Below, piece after piece: positions 23,553-30,731 of a stretch of DNA of 64,000 nucleotides (position 1 is the first letter of the stretch; each line of letters starts with the position of its first letter). Below the pieces are notes generated by a model. It was not told where the DNA came from, searched no databases, and was given only the letters and a program-made list of their open reading frames with translations. The translations under genes were made by a program, and so were the position numbers. This DNA comes from RGIG3701 sp030530205 (GTDB lineage Bacteria; Planctomycetota; Planctomycetia; Pirellulales; Thermoguttaceae): the NCBI GenBank assembly GCA_030530205.1, contig JAUMVK010000015.1:16493-80492 (forward strand), given 5' to 3'.

Positions 23553-25364
23553 TCACTCAATCACTACTGGGGTTGGGATTTTTGTGGCGATTTCGATGAT
23601 CTCCATCATAATATCTTTCCAAGGAATATCATTACTCTGAGCAACTGGTGGTGCCGTTTCAGTCTTTATCACAGGAAGATGGGACCATTCCGGCTGATCA
23701 TTGTTGGTGACACGCTCAAGTGTTCTCTCCGCCAGTCCCTTCATATACTGGTATTGAGAATTTCGATCTGCAAAATATTTCCAAGTCATGTAAACTATAA
23801 CCGGTGCGTAAACCACTAATGCAGTTCCTCCGGTTCCATAAATAATTGCGGCATGTCCACCAGCCATTCCAGCCCCTCCAGCAGCAAGAGCACCACCACC
23901 CCACCATGCCAAGACCGCATTTGCAGCTGCCACGCCATGTAGTGTGGAAATCGCCACGCCCGCAGAGGTGGTCCCATATAGGACTGCAATGGAGGTCATA
24001 ATCGCTGGCGTCAGAGCCACACACGTAGTCGCAGCTCCTAAATAAGCGGTTACTGTTGCATCCTCAAACGAGCAATACCCCATCGCGTACATTCCATACG
24101 CCATAAGCACTCCCGCCACTGAACCGCCCACCAATGCGCTCATATTTGTGCCAAATCCTATCGTAGCCAGTTTTGCACCAACCACATTTCCAACGTAAGT
24201 TGAAGTACCTGCAAGTACCAAAGTTTCTGCGGTCTGCCAATAATCAATCTCACCCCGTGTATAATACTGAGTCAGGATGTCGATTGCCACTGTAACTCCT
24301 GCGACCACACCTACCGTTATTCCAGCACGTAATCCCTCAAACGAGTAACGAGGTTTCATACATAGCTGATTGAATTTTTCCGGATTCTCACAGCACTCTC
24401 TAGCGACCCGTTTCAGTGCCTCACCTTTCAAATGATTCTGTCGACCCAACGTTTGGACAGCCGTATGACGAATGGCACGCTGGTACTCTTTGGGAAGCTG
24501 TTTGAAAGTCCCCTGAATTTTTTGAGTTGCTCCACGAATTACGTTTCCATTCTCATCAAGTTGCCGAATAATAATAACGTGCTGGTCTCCCATCGGTTTA
24601 TAGGTAAACAATCTGGAACGATAATTTATTTTACCATCTGCTGCCCCGGCAAGATATTTCCCAGTCCGCCGAGCTTGCTGTGCCAAACGGGAAGAGGTTA
24701 AAGTATCGTCAGCAGAAGAAAACGAGTATCCTTTAGCCGTTTTCCATACTGTAGCGGAGTGACTATCATCCAGTTGAACAGTCATGACATTTTTCACATT
24801 TTTGGGAGGAAACTTCACCCGTTGGAGCTTTCCTTTGTCGATGTTTTCTGCCAGCTCAGTATAATTTTGAGCGGTTTTTCCAAGGCGACGGCGAATCCAT
24901 GTGGCACTCATCTGCTTACCGTCCTTGGTCATTCCCAAAACTGATGAGCCAACTTTCGCATCAGATACAAGTAACTGGCGAGGATTTCCAAAGGAATCCA
25001 TCTTAATGAAAAGACCGTCAATTCCAGTCCGTCCAATTCGTGCAGGAGTAAGTGTTCCCCACCCACCAGAACCTTTCAGGGCTGTACCCGTAAAAACATG
25101 TTCCATAAGGGATTCCCCTAAATCTCCCTTAAAATGATTCAGCAGCCACGGAGCCTGCCGTCGGGTATAGGCTATCAGCGGCACGAGGTTCCTGTCAGTC
25201 AAAACAGCCCGTCCAGTGGCAGTTGCCACGCCGACTCCAATGGCCTGTGTGCGACTAACACTAGCAGGAATATAAGGGCGGGAACGAGAATCTTCCTCTT
25301 TTGCCTGAACTATGGACGAAAGCATGAACAGACAAAGAAACAGTGAAATACAAATGCGTTTCAT
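23553..25364 (-). CDS. Exported REase-fold nuclease-like protein with glycine-zipper membrane C-terminus
   Basis: 603 residues with AGGAGA upstream and a signal peptide MKRICISLFLCLFMLSSIVQAK. Residues 78-165 resemble a PD-(D/E)xK toxin nuclease: E84 and E88 in GDLGESLMEHVF, D116 in RTGIDGLF and D135-x-K137 in LLVSDAKVGSS, then LGMTKDGKQMSATWI, which I know from polymorphic-toxin nuclease domains. The middle is soluble and basic. Residues about 350-560 are strongly hydrophobic and Gly/Ala-rich, with TTSAGVAISTLHGVAAANAV and WWGGGALAAGGAGMAGG, a small-residue motif seen in membrane-inserting proteins. The overall function is unknown. It is the second gene of a two-gene operon (14-bp gap). The base composition is visibly more AT-rich than the flanking genes, hinting at transfer. 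Confidence 0.65.
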   Translation of the reverse strand: MKRICISLFLCLFMLSSIVQAKEEDSRSRPYIPASVSRTQAIGVGVATATGRAVLTDRNLVPLIAYTRRQAPWLLNHFKGDLGESLMEHVFTGTALKGSGGWGTLTPARIGRTGIDGLFIKMDSFGNPRQLLVSDAKVGSSVLGMTKDGKQMSATWIRRRLGKTAQNYTELAENIDKGKLQRVKFPPKNVKNVMTVQLDDSHSATVWKTAKGYSFSSADDTLTSSRLAQQARRTGKYLAGAADGKINYRSRLFTYKPMGDQHVIIIRQLDENGNVIRGATQKIQGTFKQLPKEYQRAIRHTAVQTLGRQNHLKGEALKRVARECCENPEKFNQLCMKPRYSFEGLRAGITVGVVAGVTVAIDILTQYYTRGEIDYWQTAETLVLAGTSTYVGNVVGAKLATIGFGTNMSALVGGSVAGVLMAYGMYAMGYCSFEDATVTAYLGAATTCVALTPAIMTSIAVLYGTTSAGVAISTLHGVAAANAVLAWWGGGALAAGGAGMAGGHAAIIYGTGGTALVVYAPVIVYMTWKYFADRNSQYQYMKGLAERTLERVTNNDQPEWSHLPVIKTETAPPVAQSNDIPWKDIMMEIIEIATKIPTPVVIE

Positions 25365-25378
25365 AAGTGAGTCTCCTG

Positions 25379-26671
25379 TTAGAACTGGAACAATTGAACT
25401 TTAGGTGTATTGAAAATAGCATTCAATGTATATCCAATAGTACCTTGATCTAACCAGGAATCATTATCTTTAATAGGATTTAACTGGCTTTCTGACAAAT
25501 ATTGACTTGTGAATTCTTGGTAGCAACGATGTACCTGAGAGGTTAAAAAACGTTCATCAATTGGTCCTAAATATTGAATCAAAAATGAAGCAATGGCCCG
25601 ACGTTTTTTATCCCAATTTGGCCCAAACCACGACTGAGCTTTGTATGCTTTATCCATACCTTCTTTGCACATTTTCAAAGCCCATTGATTATAAAGTTTT
25701 TGCTGTACTTCCTGAGCTTCTTGATAAATTTCCTGAAGATGGTGAAGTGTCGCTGCCGCGGTATTGGGCGTGAACGTATTGTCTCCGTTCTCTTTTCCTA
25801 GGTGCTTGGGAGCCAGTTTCGGTAAAATCTCCTGAAGATTTCGGATTTCATTCTGAATCAGACGGATTCTTTTCTGCGCGACTCCATCAACCGGCTCGTT
25901 TTTCTCATTCTTTGCAGGTTCTGGAGTATAATTCTTGAATTTATTAATTTCCACAACAAAATCTTTGTATCCTTCCATATATTTGTTCCATACCACCTCA
26001 GATTTCGCATTGACCACTTCGTCGCTCATCTTCTGCAGATCCTCGTATTCCTCAGCGACTTTTTTCTTCAGTTCTTCATTCAGTTTTGGCTGAAGTGCAA
26101 TGATGGAACGCATAAGATGCTCACATTCCTGAAGCTGGTAAGAAGCGACATCAAAATGTTTTTCACCAAGTGTCAAAGTAGCCTTGATCGCATCTATCTG
26201 CGTATGGAGTAAGCCTTTCAGTTCCTCAAACGCTACCTGATTTTCATCCTCCTCAGGCGTCGTTTCCTCAGGCTGTTCCGTTTTTTCATCAATCGCACTC
26301 TTCTGGTTCTGAACTTCATCCAGCCAGGCCGCAAGTTGTTCCACTTTGTCAGAAGGTACCGCGGCGATCTGATTTTCAAGGAACAATTCCAGCGCGGTCA
26401 GGTAACTAAAACGGGTTTCATCGTCCTTACTACCATCAATCACAGTGAGAATCGTCTCGCGGTATGTATTGATGATTTCCATATTTCCAGGCTCTTTTCC
26501 AAGTGCGTTGGCAAAGTAAAAAGTTGCCAGACGAACATTCCCCTTTGTCAAAGCGTCTTTACCGGAAGCGACTGCTTTCTGCCAATCTGCTGTCTCATCC
26601 TGTGCCCTTGAGGGAAGTGAAATGGCGAACATCACCAAACACAATAAAACACACAGACAAATTTTCTTCAT
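25379..26671 (-). CDS. Exported alpha-helical/TPR-like protein, partner of the nuclease-like gene
   Basis: 430 residues, perfect AGGAGG upstream and a signal peptide MKKICLCVLLCLVMFAISLPSRAQ. Residues 28-75 look like one TPR-like pair (GKDALTKGNVRLATFYFANALGKEPGN). Residues 95-290 are charged coiled-coil with a Glu-rich stretch (EKTEQPEETTPEEDENQ). The C-terminal 130 residues are helical (NWDKKRRAIASFLIQYLGPIDERF) without a known domain. It is the first gene of the operon with the nuclease-like protein and sits behind a roughly 260-nt leader containing a structured element. It could be an adaptor, carrier or immunity-type partner; none is shown. AT-rich codon use matches that of its partner. 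Confidence 0.65.
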   Translation of the reverse strand: MKKICLCVLLCLVMFAISLPSRAQDETADWQKAVASGKDALTKGNVRLATFYFANALGKEPGNMEIINTYRETILTVIDGSKDDETRFSYLTALELFLENQIAAVPSDKVEQLAAWLDEVQNQKSAIDEKTEQPEETTPEEDENQVAFEELKGLLHTQIDAIKATLTLGEKHFDVASYQLQECEHLMRSIIALQPKLNEELKKKVAEEYEDLQKMSDEVVNAKSEVVWNKYMEGYKDFVVEINKFKNYTPEPAKNEKNEPVDGVAQKRIRLIQNEIRNLQEILPKLAPKHLGKENGDNTFTPNTAAATLHHLQEIYQEAQEVQQKLYNQWALKMCKEGMDKAYKAQSWFGPNWDKKRRAIASFLIQYLGPIDERFLTSQVHRCYQEFTSQYLSESQLNPIKDNDSWLDQGTIGYTLNAIFNTPKVQLFQF

Positions 26672-26728
26672 GGAATCCTCCTGAGATAAAATGAAAGGTT
26701 CTTTCGGCTAGAATTCACAAGAAAAAGC

Positions 26729-26818
26729 ACGAAAGAAGTACCGACACCCGATTGCTGCAAAACACCCTAACGGCAGGGCTGCGAACAACAAAACAGGGTC
26801 GGCACTCCTATCGTGCAT
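26729..26818 (-). ncRNA. Candidate structured leader RNA of the secreted two-gene operon
   Basis: Nested complementary segments enclose about 90 nt. GCACGA (26729-26734) pairs with TCGTGC (26813-26818), AGT with ACT (26739-41/26806-08), CCGA with TCGG (26743-46/26801-04) and CCC with GGG (26749-51/26798-800). Inside, CCCT and AGGG (26767-70/26777-80) form a small hairpin, and CTGC/GCAG is an alternative pairing. It lies about 58 nt upstream of the 26671 start codon and downstream of a minus-strand promoter. No known riboswitch class was recognised. A plus-strand RNA is not excluded. Confidence 0.45.
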
Positions 26819-26831
26819 AATACTTTACAGA

Positions 26832-26848
26832 CAGGAGCGCTTCGCCTG
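26832..26848. other. Small hairpin upstream of the structured leader
   Basis: CAG-GA-GCG, a CTT loop and CGC-CTG form a short GC-rich stem next to the 26729-26818 structure, in the same predicted leader. Confidence 0.3.
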
Positions 26849-26940
26849 ACAAATCGATCTCGCACAAAACCCACTCCTTTACTGGACTGGGGCCGTTATT
26901 TGTTTTGAATCAATTTGTTCTCTAAAAAACATTCTTTTTT

Positions 26941-26968
26941 ATTATAACAGGAAATTTAAAATTTACAA
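26941..26968 (-). promoter_or_regulatory. Predicted promoter of the secreted two-gene operon
   Basis: Minus strand TTGTAA (26968-26963), a 16-bp spacer and TATAAT (26946-26941). Transcription would start near 26934, giving a leader of about 260 nt that contains the 26729-26818 structure. Confidence 0.55.
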
Positions 26969-27116
26969 GAGGTAATTCCCTAAAAACATTAAAATCTTAG
27001 TAATATTTTAAATGAATAAAACAAACACAAAACGGGAAAATGCCACGCCGGTCGTGGGGTTTATGTAAAAGTTTTGTTTTTATCGTAAAAATCCTGTAAA
27101 AACTTCTTCAGGGTGG

Positions 27117-27144
27117 TTGATTATTTTCAGATTTGTGTCAAAAT
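27117..27144 (+). promoter_or_regulatory. Possible promoter of the hemolysin-III gene
   Basis: TTGATT (27117-27122) and CAAAAT (27139-27144) with a 16-bp spacer, 36 bp before the start codon. Confidence 0.3.
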
Positions 27145-27179
27145 GACGAAAGAAGAAAAAGAAACAAAGGAGTTTTACG

Positions 27180-27818
27180 ATGAACTGTTCAAAACCCGTT
27201 CCCTTGCCGTCCGTGGCAGAAGAAATCACCAACGCGGTCTCTCACGGAATCGGAGCGCTTCTTTCGGTCGGGATCCTTCCGATCCTCGTTCTTTGCGCTG
27301 AAGGAACGGCCGCCACGTGTGGAGCCATTTTGTTTGGCCTATCTCTGATTTTTCTGTATCTGATGAGCACCCTGTACCACTCGTTTCCGAATGGCGCCGC
27401 GAAAAAAGTGCTGCAGCAGATGGATCACGCGGCTATTTTCGTACTGATCGCGGGCAGTTACTCGGTTTTCTGTCTTTCCCGTTTTTATGAGACAATCGGT
27501 CCCCAACTCTGCATCGAGGTCTGGTCACTCGCGGCCATTGGAATCCTTGCGCAAATCATCTGGGGACGAAAAGCTCATATATTCGCGCAGGTCCTTTACC
27601 TTTTGATGGGTTGGCTCGTCATTTCCCACTTTCATGAAGTCGTAGCGACGTTCACCCCCGCCCAGTTTTGGTTTTTGCTCGCCGGTGGTCTGTTTTACAC
27701 AGTGGGATTCGTGTTTTACGCGCACCAAAGGATCCCCTGGATGCACCCCACCTGGCACTTTTTCGTGCTGGGGGGAAGCGTTTGTCACGTCATTTGCGCG
27801 ATGCTCATTTTTTTATGA
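27180..27818 (+). CDS. Hemolysin III/PAQR-family membrane protein
   Basis: 212 residues with seven predicted membrane helices and an excellent AAAGGAG site. Family landmarks are AEEITNAVSHGIGALLS at the start, YLMSTLYHSFP, VLQQMDHAAIFVLIAGSYSVF and the C-terminal PTWHFFVLGGSVCHVICAML. The Ser, Asp and three His expected to bind zinc in PAQR proteins are all present. Despite the family name, bacterial members are integral membrane proteins, probably hydrolases of membrane lipids, and most are not toxins. The downstream permease starts 118 bp later and may be co-transcribed. Confidence 0.92.
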   Translation: MNCSKPVPLPSVAEEITNAVSHGIGALLSVGILPILVLCAEGTAATCGAILFGLSLIFLYLMSTLYHSFPNGAAKKVLQQMDHAAIFVLIAGSYSVFCLSRFYETIGPQLCIEVWSLAAIGILAQIIWGRKAHIFAQVLYLLMGWLVISHFHEVVATFTPAQFWFLLAGGLFYTVGFVFYAHQRIPWMHPTWHFFVLGGSVCHVICAMLIFL

Positions 27819-27935
27819 AAAAAACAGGAAAAGCGACAAGTTCACCGGATTCGTTGGAGAAACACGAAACCGTTTAACTTTGCGCGGCGGCTGCAAACCC
27901 CCAGTTGGCTGCGCTTGCAATCAAAGGAAGCACCC

Positions 27936-29189
27936 ATGAATTTTCTTAACGCCCTGATGAACCTTCTCCTTGAGATGGCTCCGTGGATCTTATTGGGCTT
28001 TTTTGCCGCGGGGCTTTTGCACGTTTTCGTCCCAAAGACCCTGTTTAGGCGATTTTTGAGCGGCGGCGGAGTACGCTCCGTCTTTTGGGGCGCCATGCTC
28101 GGGATCCCCCTGCCCCTTTGTTCGTGCGGCGTCATCCCAACGGCCATGGGACTGCGAAAAGACGGCGCTTCCCGCGGCGCGTCCGTCTCGTTTTTGATCT
28201 CCACTCCACAAACCGGCGTGGATTCCATTTTGGCCACGTGGTCACTCATGGGCCTTCCATTCGCGCTCATTCGCCCGATCGCGGCCCTGATCACCGGTCT
28301 GGCCGGCGGATTTCTCGTCAATCTGGGGACGGAAAAAGAGGAATCTCAAACCACCGAATCTGCGTTTCCGCAGTCCGACGAGCCCAAACGCACTCTGTCA
28401 GAAAAAGCTGCCGAGGGTTTCCGGTATGCGTTCATCGAAATGCTTGGCGATATTGGAAAGTGGCTGACGGTCGGGCTGATTCTCGCGGCGGCAATTACGG
28501 TCCTCGTGCCTGATGAACTCTTCACGGGTCTCGAATCCCGCCCGTGGCTGGGTATGTTCGCAGTCCTGCTTTTGGCCTGCCCGATGTACGTCTGCGCAAC
28601 CGGCTCGATCCCGATTGCGGCCGCACTGATGGCCAAAGGCTTTTCGCCCGGGGCCGCGTTCGTGCTCCTGATGGCCGGACCAGCGACCAATCTCGGCGCG
28701 ATGTTCATCGTGGGAAAAGTCCTCGGGCGCAAGACGCTGGTGATTTACCTCGCCACGATCCTCGCCGGAGCGCTTCTGACCGGGCTGTGCATCGATTCAT
28801 TCTGCCCGCGGGAGTGGTTCACGCTGAACGCCACGCTGCGCCCGGCGTGCTGCGGCGGCCACGAAAGTGGCGTCTGGGCGTGGGTGAAGATCCTTAGCAC
28901 CGTCCTTCTGGTCGGGCTTTTAGTGAACTCTTTGATTTTGGAACGATTCAGAAACCGAAAGGAAACCGAAGAAATGAAAGAAAATGAAACGGAAAACTCC
29001 CGCACCTACAAAGTGACCGGCATGACGTGCAGCCACTGCCGGAATTTCGTCGAGAAATCGATTCGCGCGGTGCCGGGCGTTGAAAACGTGACGGTCGATT
29101 TGGCCACGGGTCGGGCTGAGGTTTTTGGCCCCGCTGACCCTGAAGAAGTCAAAAAGGCGGTCGAAGACGCCGGTTTCGAAATCGAATAA
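27936..29189 (+). CDS. ArsP/YraQ-family permease fused to a heavy-metal-associated (HMA) domain
   Basis: 417 residues. The start ATG 27936 has AAAGGAAG upstream; an earlier in-frame ATG (27915) is poorer. Two four-helix halves flank a charged cytoplasmic loop (about 138-170). C62 and C64 in IPLPLCSCGVIPTAMGLR are the conserved metal or organoarsenical-binding cysteines of the ArsP/DUF318 family; the second half has LLACPMYVCATGSIPIAAALMAKG. After a short linker, the C-terminus is a ferredoxin-like HMA domain with MTCSHC (C365, C368). It likely exports a soft metal or organic arsenical that the HMA domain collects. The substrate is unresolved and no ArsR-like regulator is adjacent. A terminator follows. 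Confidence 0.9.
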   Translation: MNFLNALMNLLLEMAPWILLGFFAAGLLHVFVPKTLFRRFLSGGGVRSVFWGAMLGIPLPLCSCGVIPTAMGLRKDGASRGASVSFLISTPQTGVDSILATWSLMGLPFALIRPIAALITGLAGGFLVNLGTEKEESQTTESAFPQSDEPKRTLSEKAAEGFRYAFIEMLGDIGKWLTVGLILAAAITVLVPDELFTGLESRPWLGMFAVLLLACPMYVCATGSIPIAAALMAKGFSPGAAFVLLMAGPATNLGAMFIVGKVLGRKTLVIYLATILAGALLTGLCIDSFCPREWFTLNATLRPACCGGHESGVWAWVKILSTVLLVGLLVNSLILERFRNRKETEEMKENETENSRTYKVTGMTCSHCRNFVEKSIRAVPGVENVTVDLATGRAEVFGPADPEEVKKAVEDAGFEIE

Positions 29190-29223
29190 AACCGGATTTC
29201 GGGCCAACCAAGAAAAGAAAAAC

Positions 29224-29274
29224 GGGGAGGATGCACACGCACGAGCGGCGTGAACGTTCCTCCCCAAACTTTTT
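29224..29274 (+). terminator. Possible intrinsic terminator after the permease gene
   Basis: GGGGAGG (29224-29230) pairs with CCTCCCC (29259-29265) across a 28-nt loop that itself has GC-rich pairing, followed by AAACTTTTT. Confidence 0.5.
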
Positions 29275-29284
29275 AAGGAAGTTC

Positions 29285-29520
29285 AAAAACCTCGTATTCG
29301 AAACACCAGGCCCGTTTCACTTCCACCTTTTATTTAAACACGGATTTTCACGGATTTAATGGATTAAAAGGATTTTGCTTTGATTGAGTGAAAACCCCAA
29401 AAAGCACTTAAAAATCCCTTTAAATAATCTGCGGAAATCCATTTAATCCGTGAAAATCCGTGTTTAAATTGAGGTTTGAACCGGGCTACGCTCTCACTTG
29501 GGAAAAGGTGGGAGGTTTTG
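29285..29520. repeat. ACGGATT palindromic element, copy 5
   Basis: The core is 29332-29469. The left flank (GTTCAAAAACC...CCCGTTTCACTTCC) and the right flank (GAGGTTTGAACCGGGC, CTCACTTGGGAAAAGG) match those of the copies at 12990 and 53865. The far outer arm (GGGGCCTATA) is absent. Confidence 0.85.
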
Positions 29521-29569
29521 GGAACCTCCTTTTACGCTTTTTTCTTCAGCGCAAGCCCCGCGGCGTCTC

Positions 29570-30361
29570 TCAGTCCTGCGGGCCGAAAACGTCGAACGGT
29601 TTCACCGGAGAATCCGGTTTGACCGGCTGGACCGGAGAATCGGAGATCTCGCGCACCCAGATGTTGCGGAAGCGCACCGGATTGCCGTGGTCCTGAAGAC
29701 GGATCGGCATCTTGGCCGGGTGAGCCGTGTAGAAGTGCTTCAGGTGATAGTACGTCTCGCCCTTCACCTGGAGGTGATTCTGAACGAGGATCCCATTCTG
29801 GAAGACCGTCACGTACATCGGGCGGACCAGCTCGCCTTTCTCATTGAATTCCGGACGCATGAAAATGATGTCGTACGTCTGCCATTCGCCCGGCTTGCGG
29901 CAGCAGTTGACCGCCGGCGGGTTTTCTTTGTAGATGGAACCGCATTGACCGTCATAGTACGTCGTATTAATGTAGGAGTCAAGAACCTGGACTTCATAGG
30001 GCCCCCAGAAAACGCCGCTGTTTCCGCGGCCCTGGCCATCACCCTTCACCTCGGAAGGCGTGGCGAATTCGACGTGCAGCTGAACAGAACCGAAATGCTG
30101 TTTGGTCTCGACCATTCCTTTACCGGAGTAAACGGCTCCATCCTTGATGGGCCAATTCTCGCCGTTCACCCAGGCGTCCATGGTTTTGCCATCGAACAGA
30201 GCGATCGCATCGGACGGAACGTTGGCAGGAGCGGTTTCCGGCCCCGGGTCCACGACCGGTGGTTCAACCCAATCAATGCCGCTTTTCCACTCATCGGCGG
30301 AAAGCATGGAAACCGAGGCAAGCAGAACAGCCGCGGCAGAAATAAAAAGTGACTTTTTCAT
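29570..30361 (-). CDS. Exported DUF1080 protein
   Basis: 263 residues with a signal peptide MKKSLFISAAAVLLASVSMLSAD and a weak AAGGG site. DUF1080 blocks run in order: AIALFDGKTMDAWVNG, WPIKDGAVYSGKGMVETKQHFGS, LHVEFATPSEV, RGNSGVFWGPYEVQVLDSY, RKPGEWQTYDIIFMRP and the C-terminal IRLQDHGNPVRFRNIWVREI. It is closer to the canonical single-domain planctomycete members than the protein at 17272-18030 is. Its role is probably glycan hydrolysis or binding outside the cytoplasm. It is divergent from the GTPase system and marks that system's left border. Confidence 0.92.
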   Translation of the reverse strand: MKKSLFISAAAVLLASVSMLSADEWKSGIDWVEPPVVDPGPETAPANVPSDAIALFDGKTMDAWVNGENWPIKDGAVYSGKGMVETKQHFGSVQLHVEFATPSEVKGDGQGRGNSGVFWGPYEVQVLDSYINTTYYDGQCGSIYKENPPAVNCCRKPGEWQTYDIIFMRPEFNEKGELVRPMYVTVFQNGILVQNHLQVKGETYYHLKHFYTAHPAKMPIRLQDHGNPVRFRNIWVREISDSPVQPVKPDSPVKPFDVFGPQD

Positions 30362-30416
30362 CTCGAAAAACCCTTATGAAAAAAGTTAAAGGTAGAAGAA
30401 ATAAAACGATTTTCCC

Positions 30417-30452
30417 ATTTTAACACAATCACCCATTAAGAAAAAGGGGGGG
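30417..30452 (-). promoter_or_regulatory. Possible promoter of the DUF1080 gene
   Basis: Minus strand TAAAAT (30422-30417) with a poor -35 TTTTTC 17 bp upstream (30445-30440), which is immediately preceded by seven C (30452-30446). The tract position matches that at stronger promoters. Confidence 0.35.
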
Positions 30453-30731
30453 AGGAATATTTTTCTCAGAAATGAAGGGACTTTAGAGGAAAACAGGCAC
30501 AGGAAATGGAAATTCTGTCCATTTCTCAGAGTAAACTTTTTCTGCCCAATTTACCCTAAATATTTACCAAAAGCCTCTTTTTTGTCAAAAATTTTTACTT
30601 TTTTTAAAAAAATAGGGCAAAAACGGGCCCGAAGGATTTGACTTTTTTCGCAAATCGAATACCATTATAAATATTGAGATAGTGTCTTTTGACACAATTT
30701 ATGTACGGATTTTCAGATTCACATTTTTTAT
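30453..30731. other. AT-rich divergent intergenic region
   Basis: It is strongly AT-rich compared with flanking genes and holds no open frame of note. It contains a possible plus-strand -35 (TTGACT, 30638-30643) with a weak TACCAT 16 bp on, and the palindrome listed separately. Confidence 0.5.
30682..30695. promoter_or_regulatory. Perfect short palindrome before the GTPase gene
   Basis: GTGTC-TTTT-GACAC, with ATAAAT about 9 bp to its left (30668-30673) and ATTTAT just to its right (30697-30702) extending the symmetry. It ends 36 bp upstream of the first gene of the GTPase system, where an operator would lie. Confidence 0.4.

Noticed and set aside
23553..26671. Secreted operon as part of the GTPase system
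   Set aside because: Three unrelated genes and the opposite orientation separate it from 30732; shared function is not supported.
26729..26818. Integron attC site or tRNA
   Set aside because: The CCCTAAC word and symmetry recall attC, but there is no terminal GTTRRRY and no integrase or cassettes. No TPsiC-like sequence or acceptor layout supports a tRNA.
29498..30352. Plus-strand open frame of 284 codons
   Set aside because: It is antisense to the DUF1080 gene at 29570-30361 and lacks any recognisable motif.
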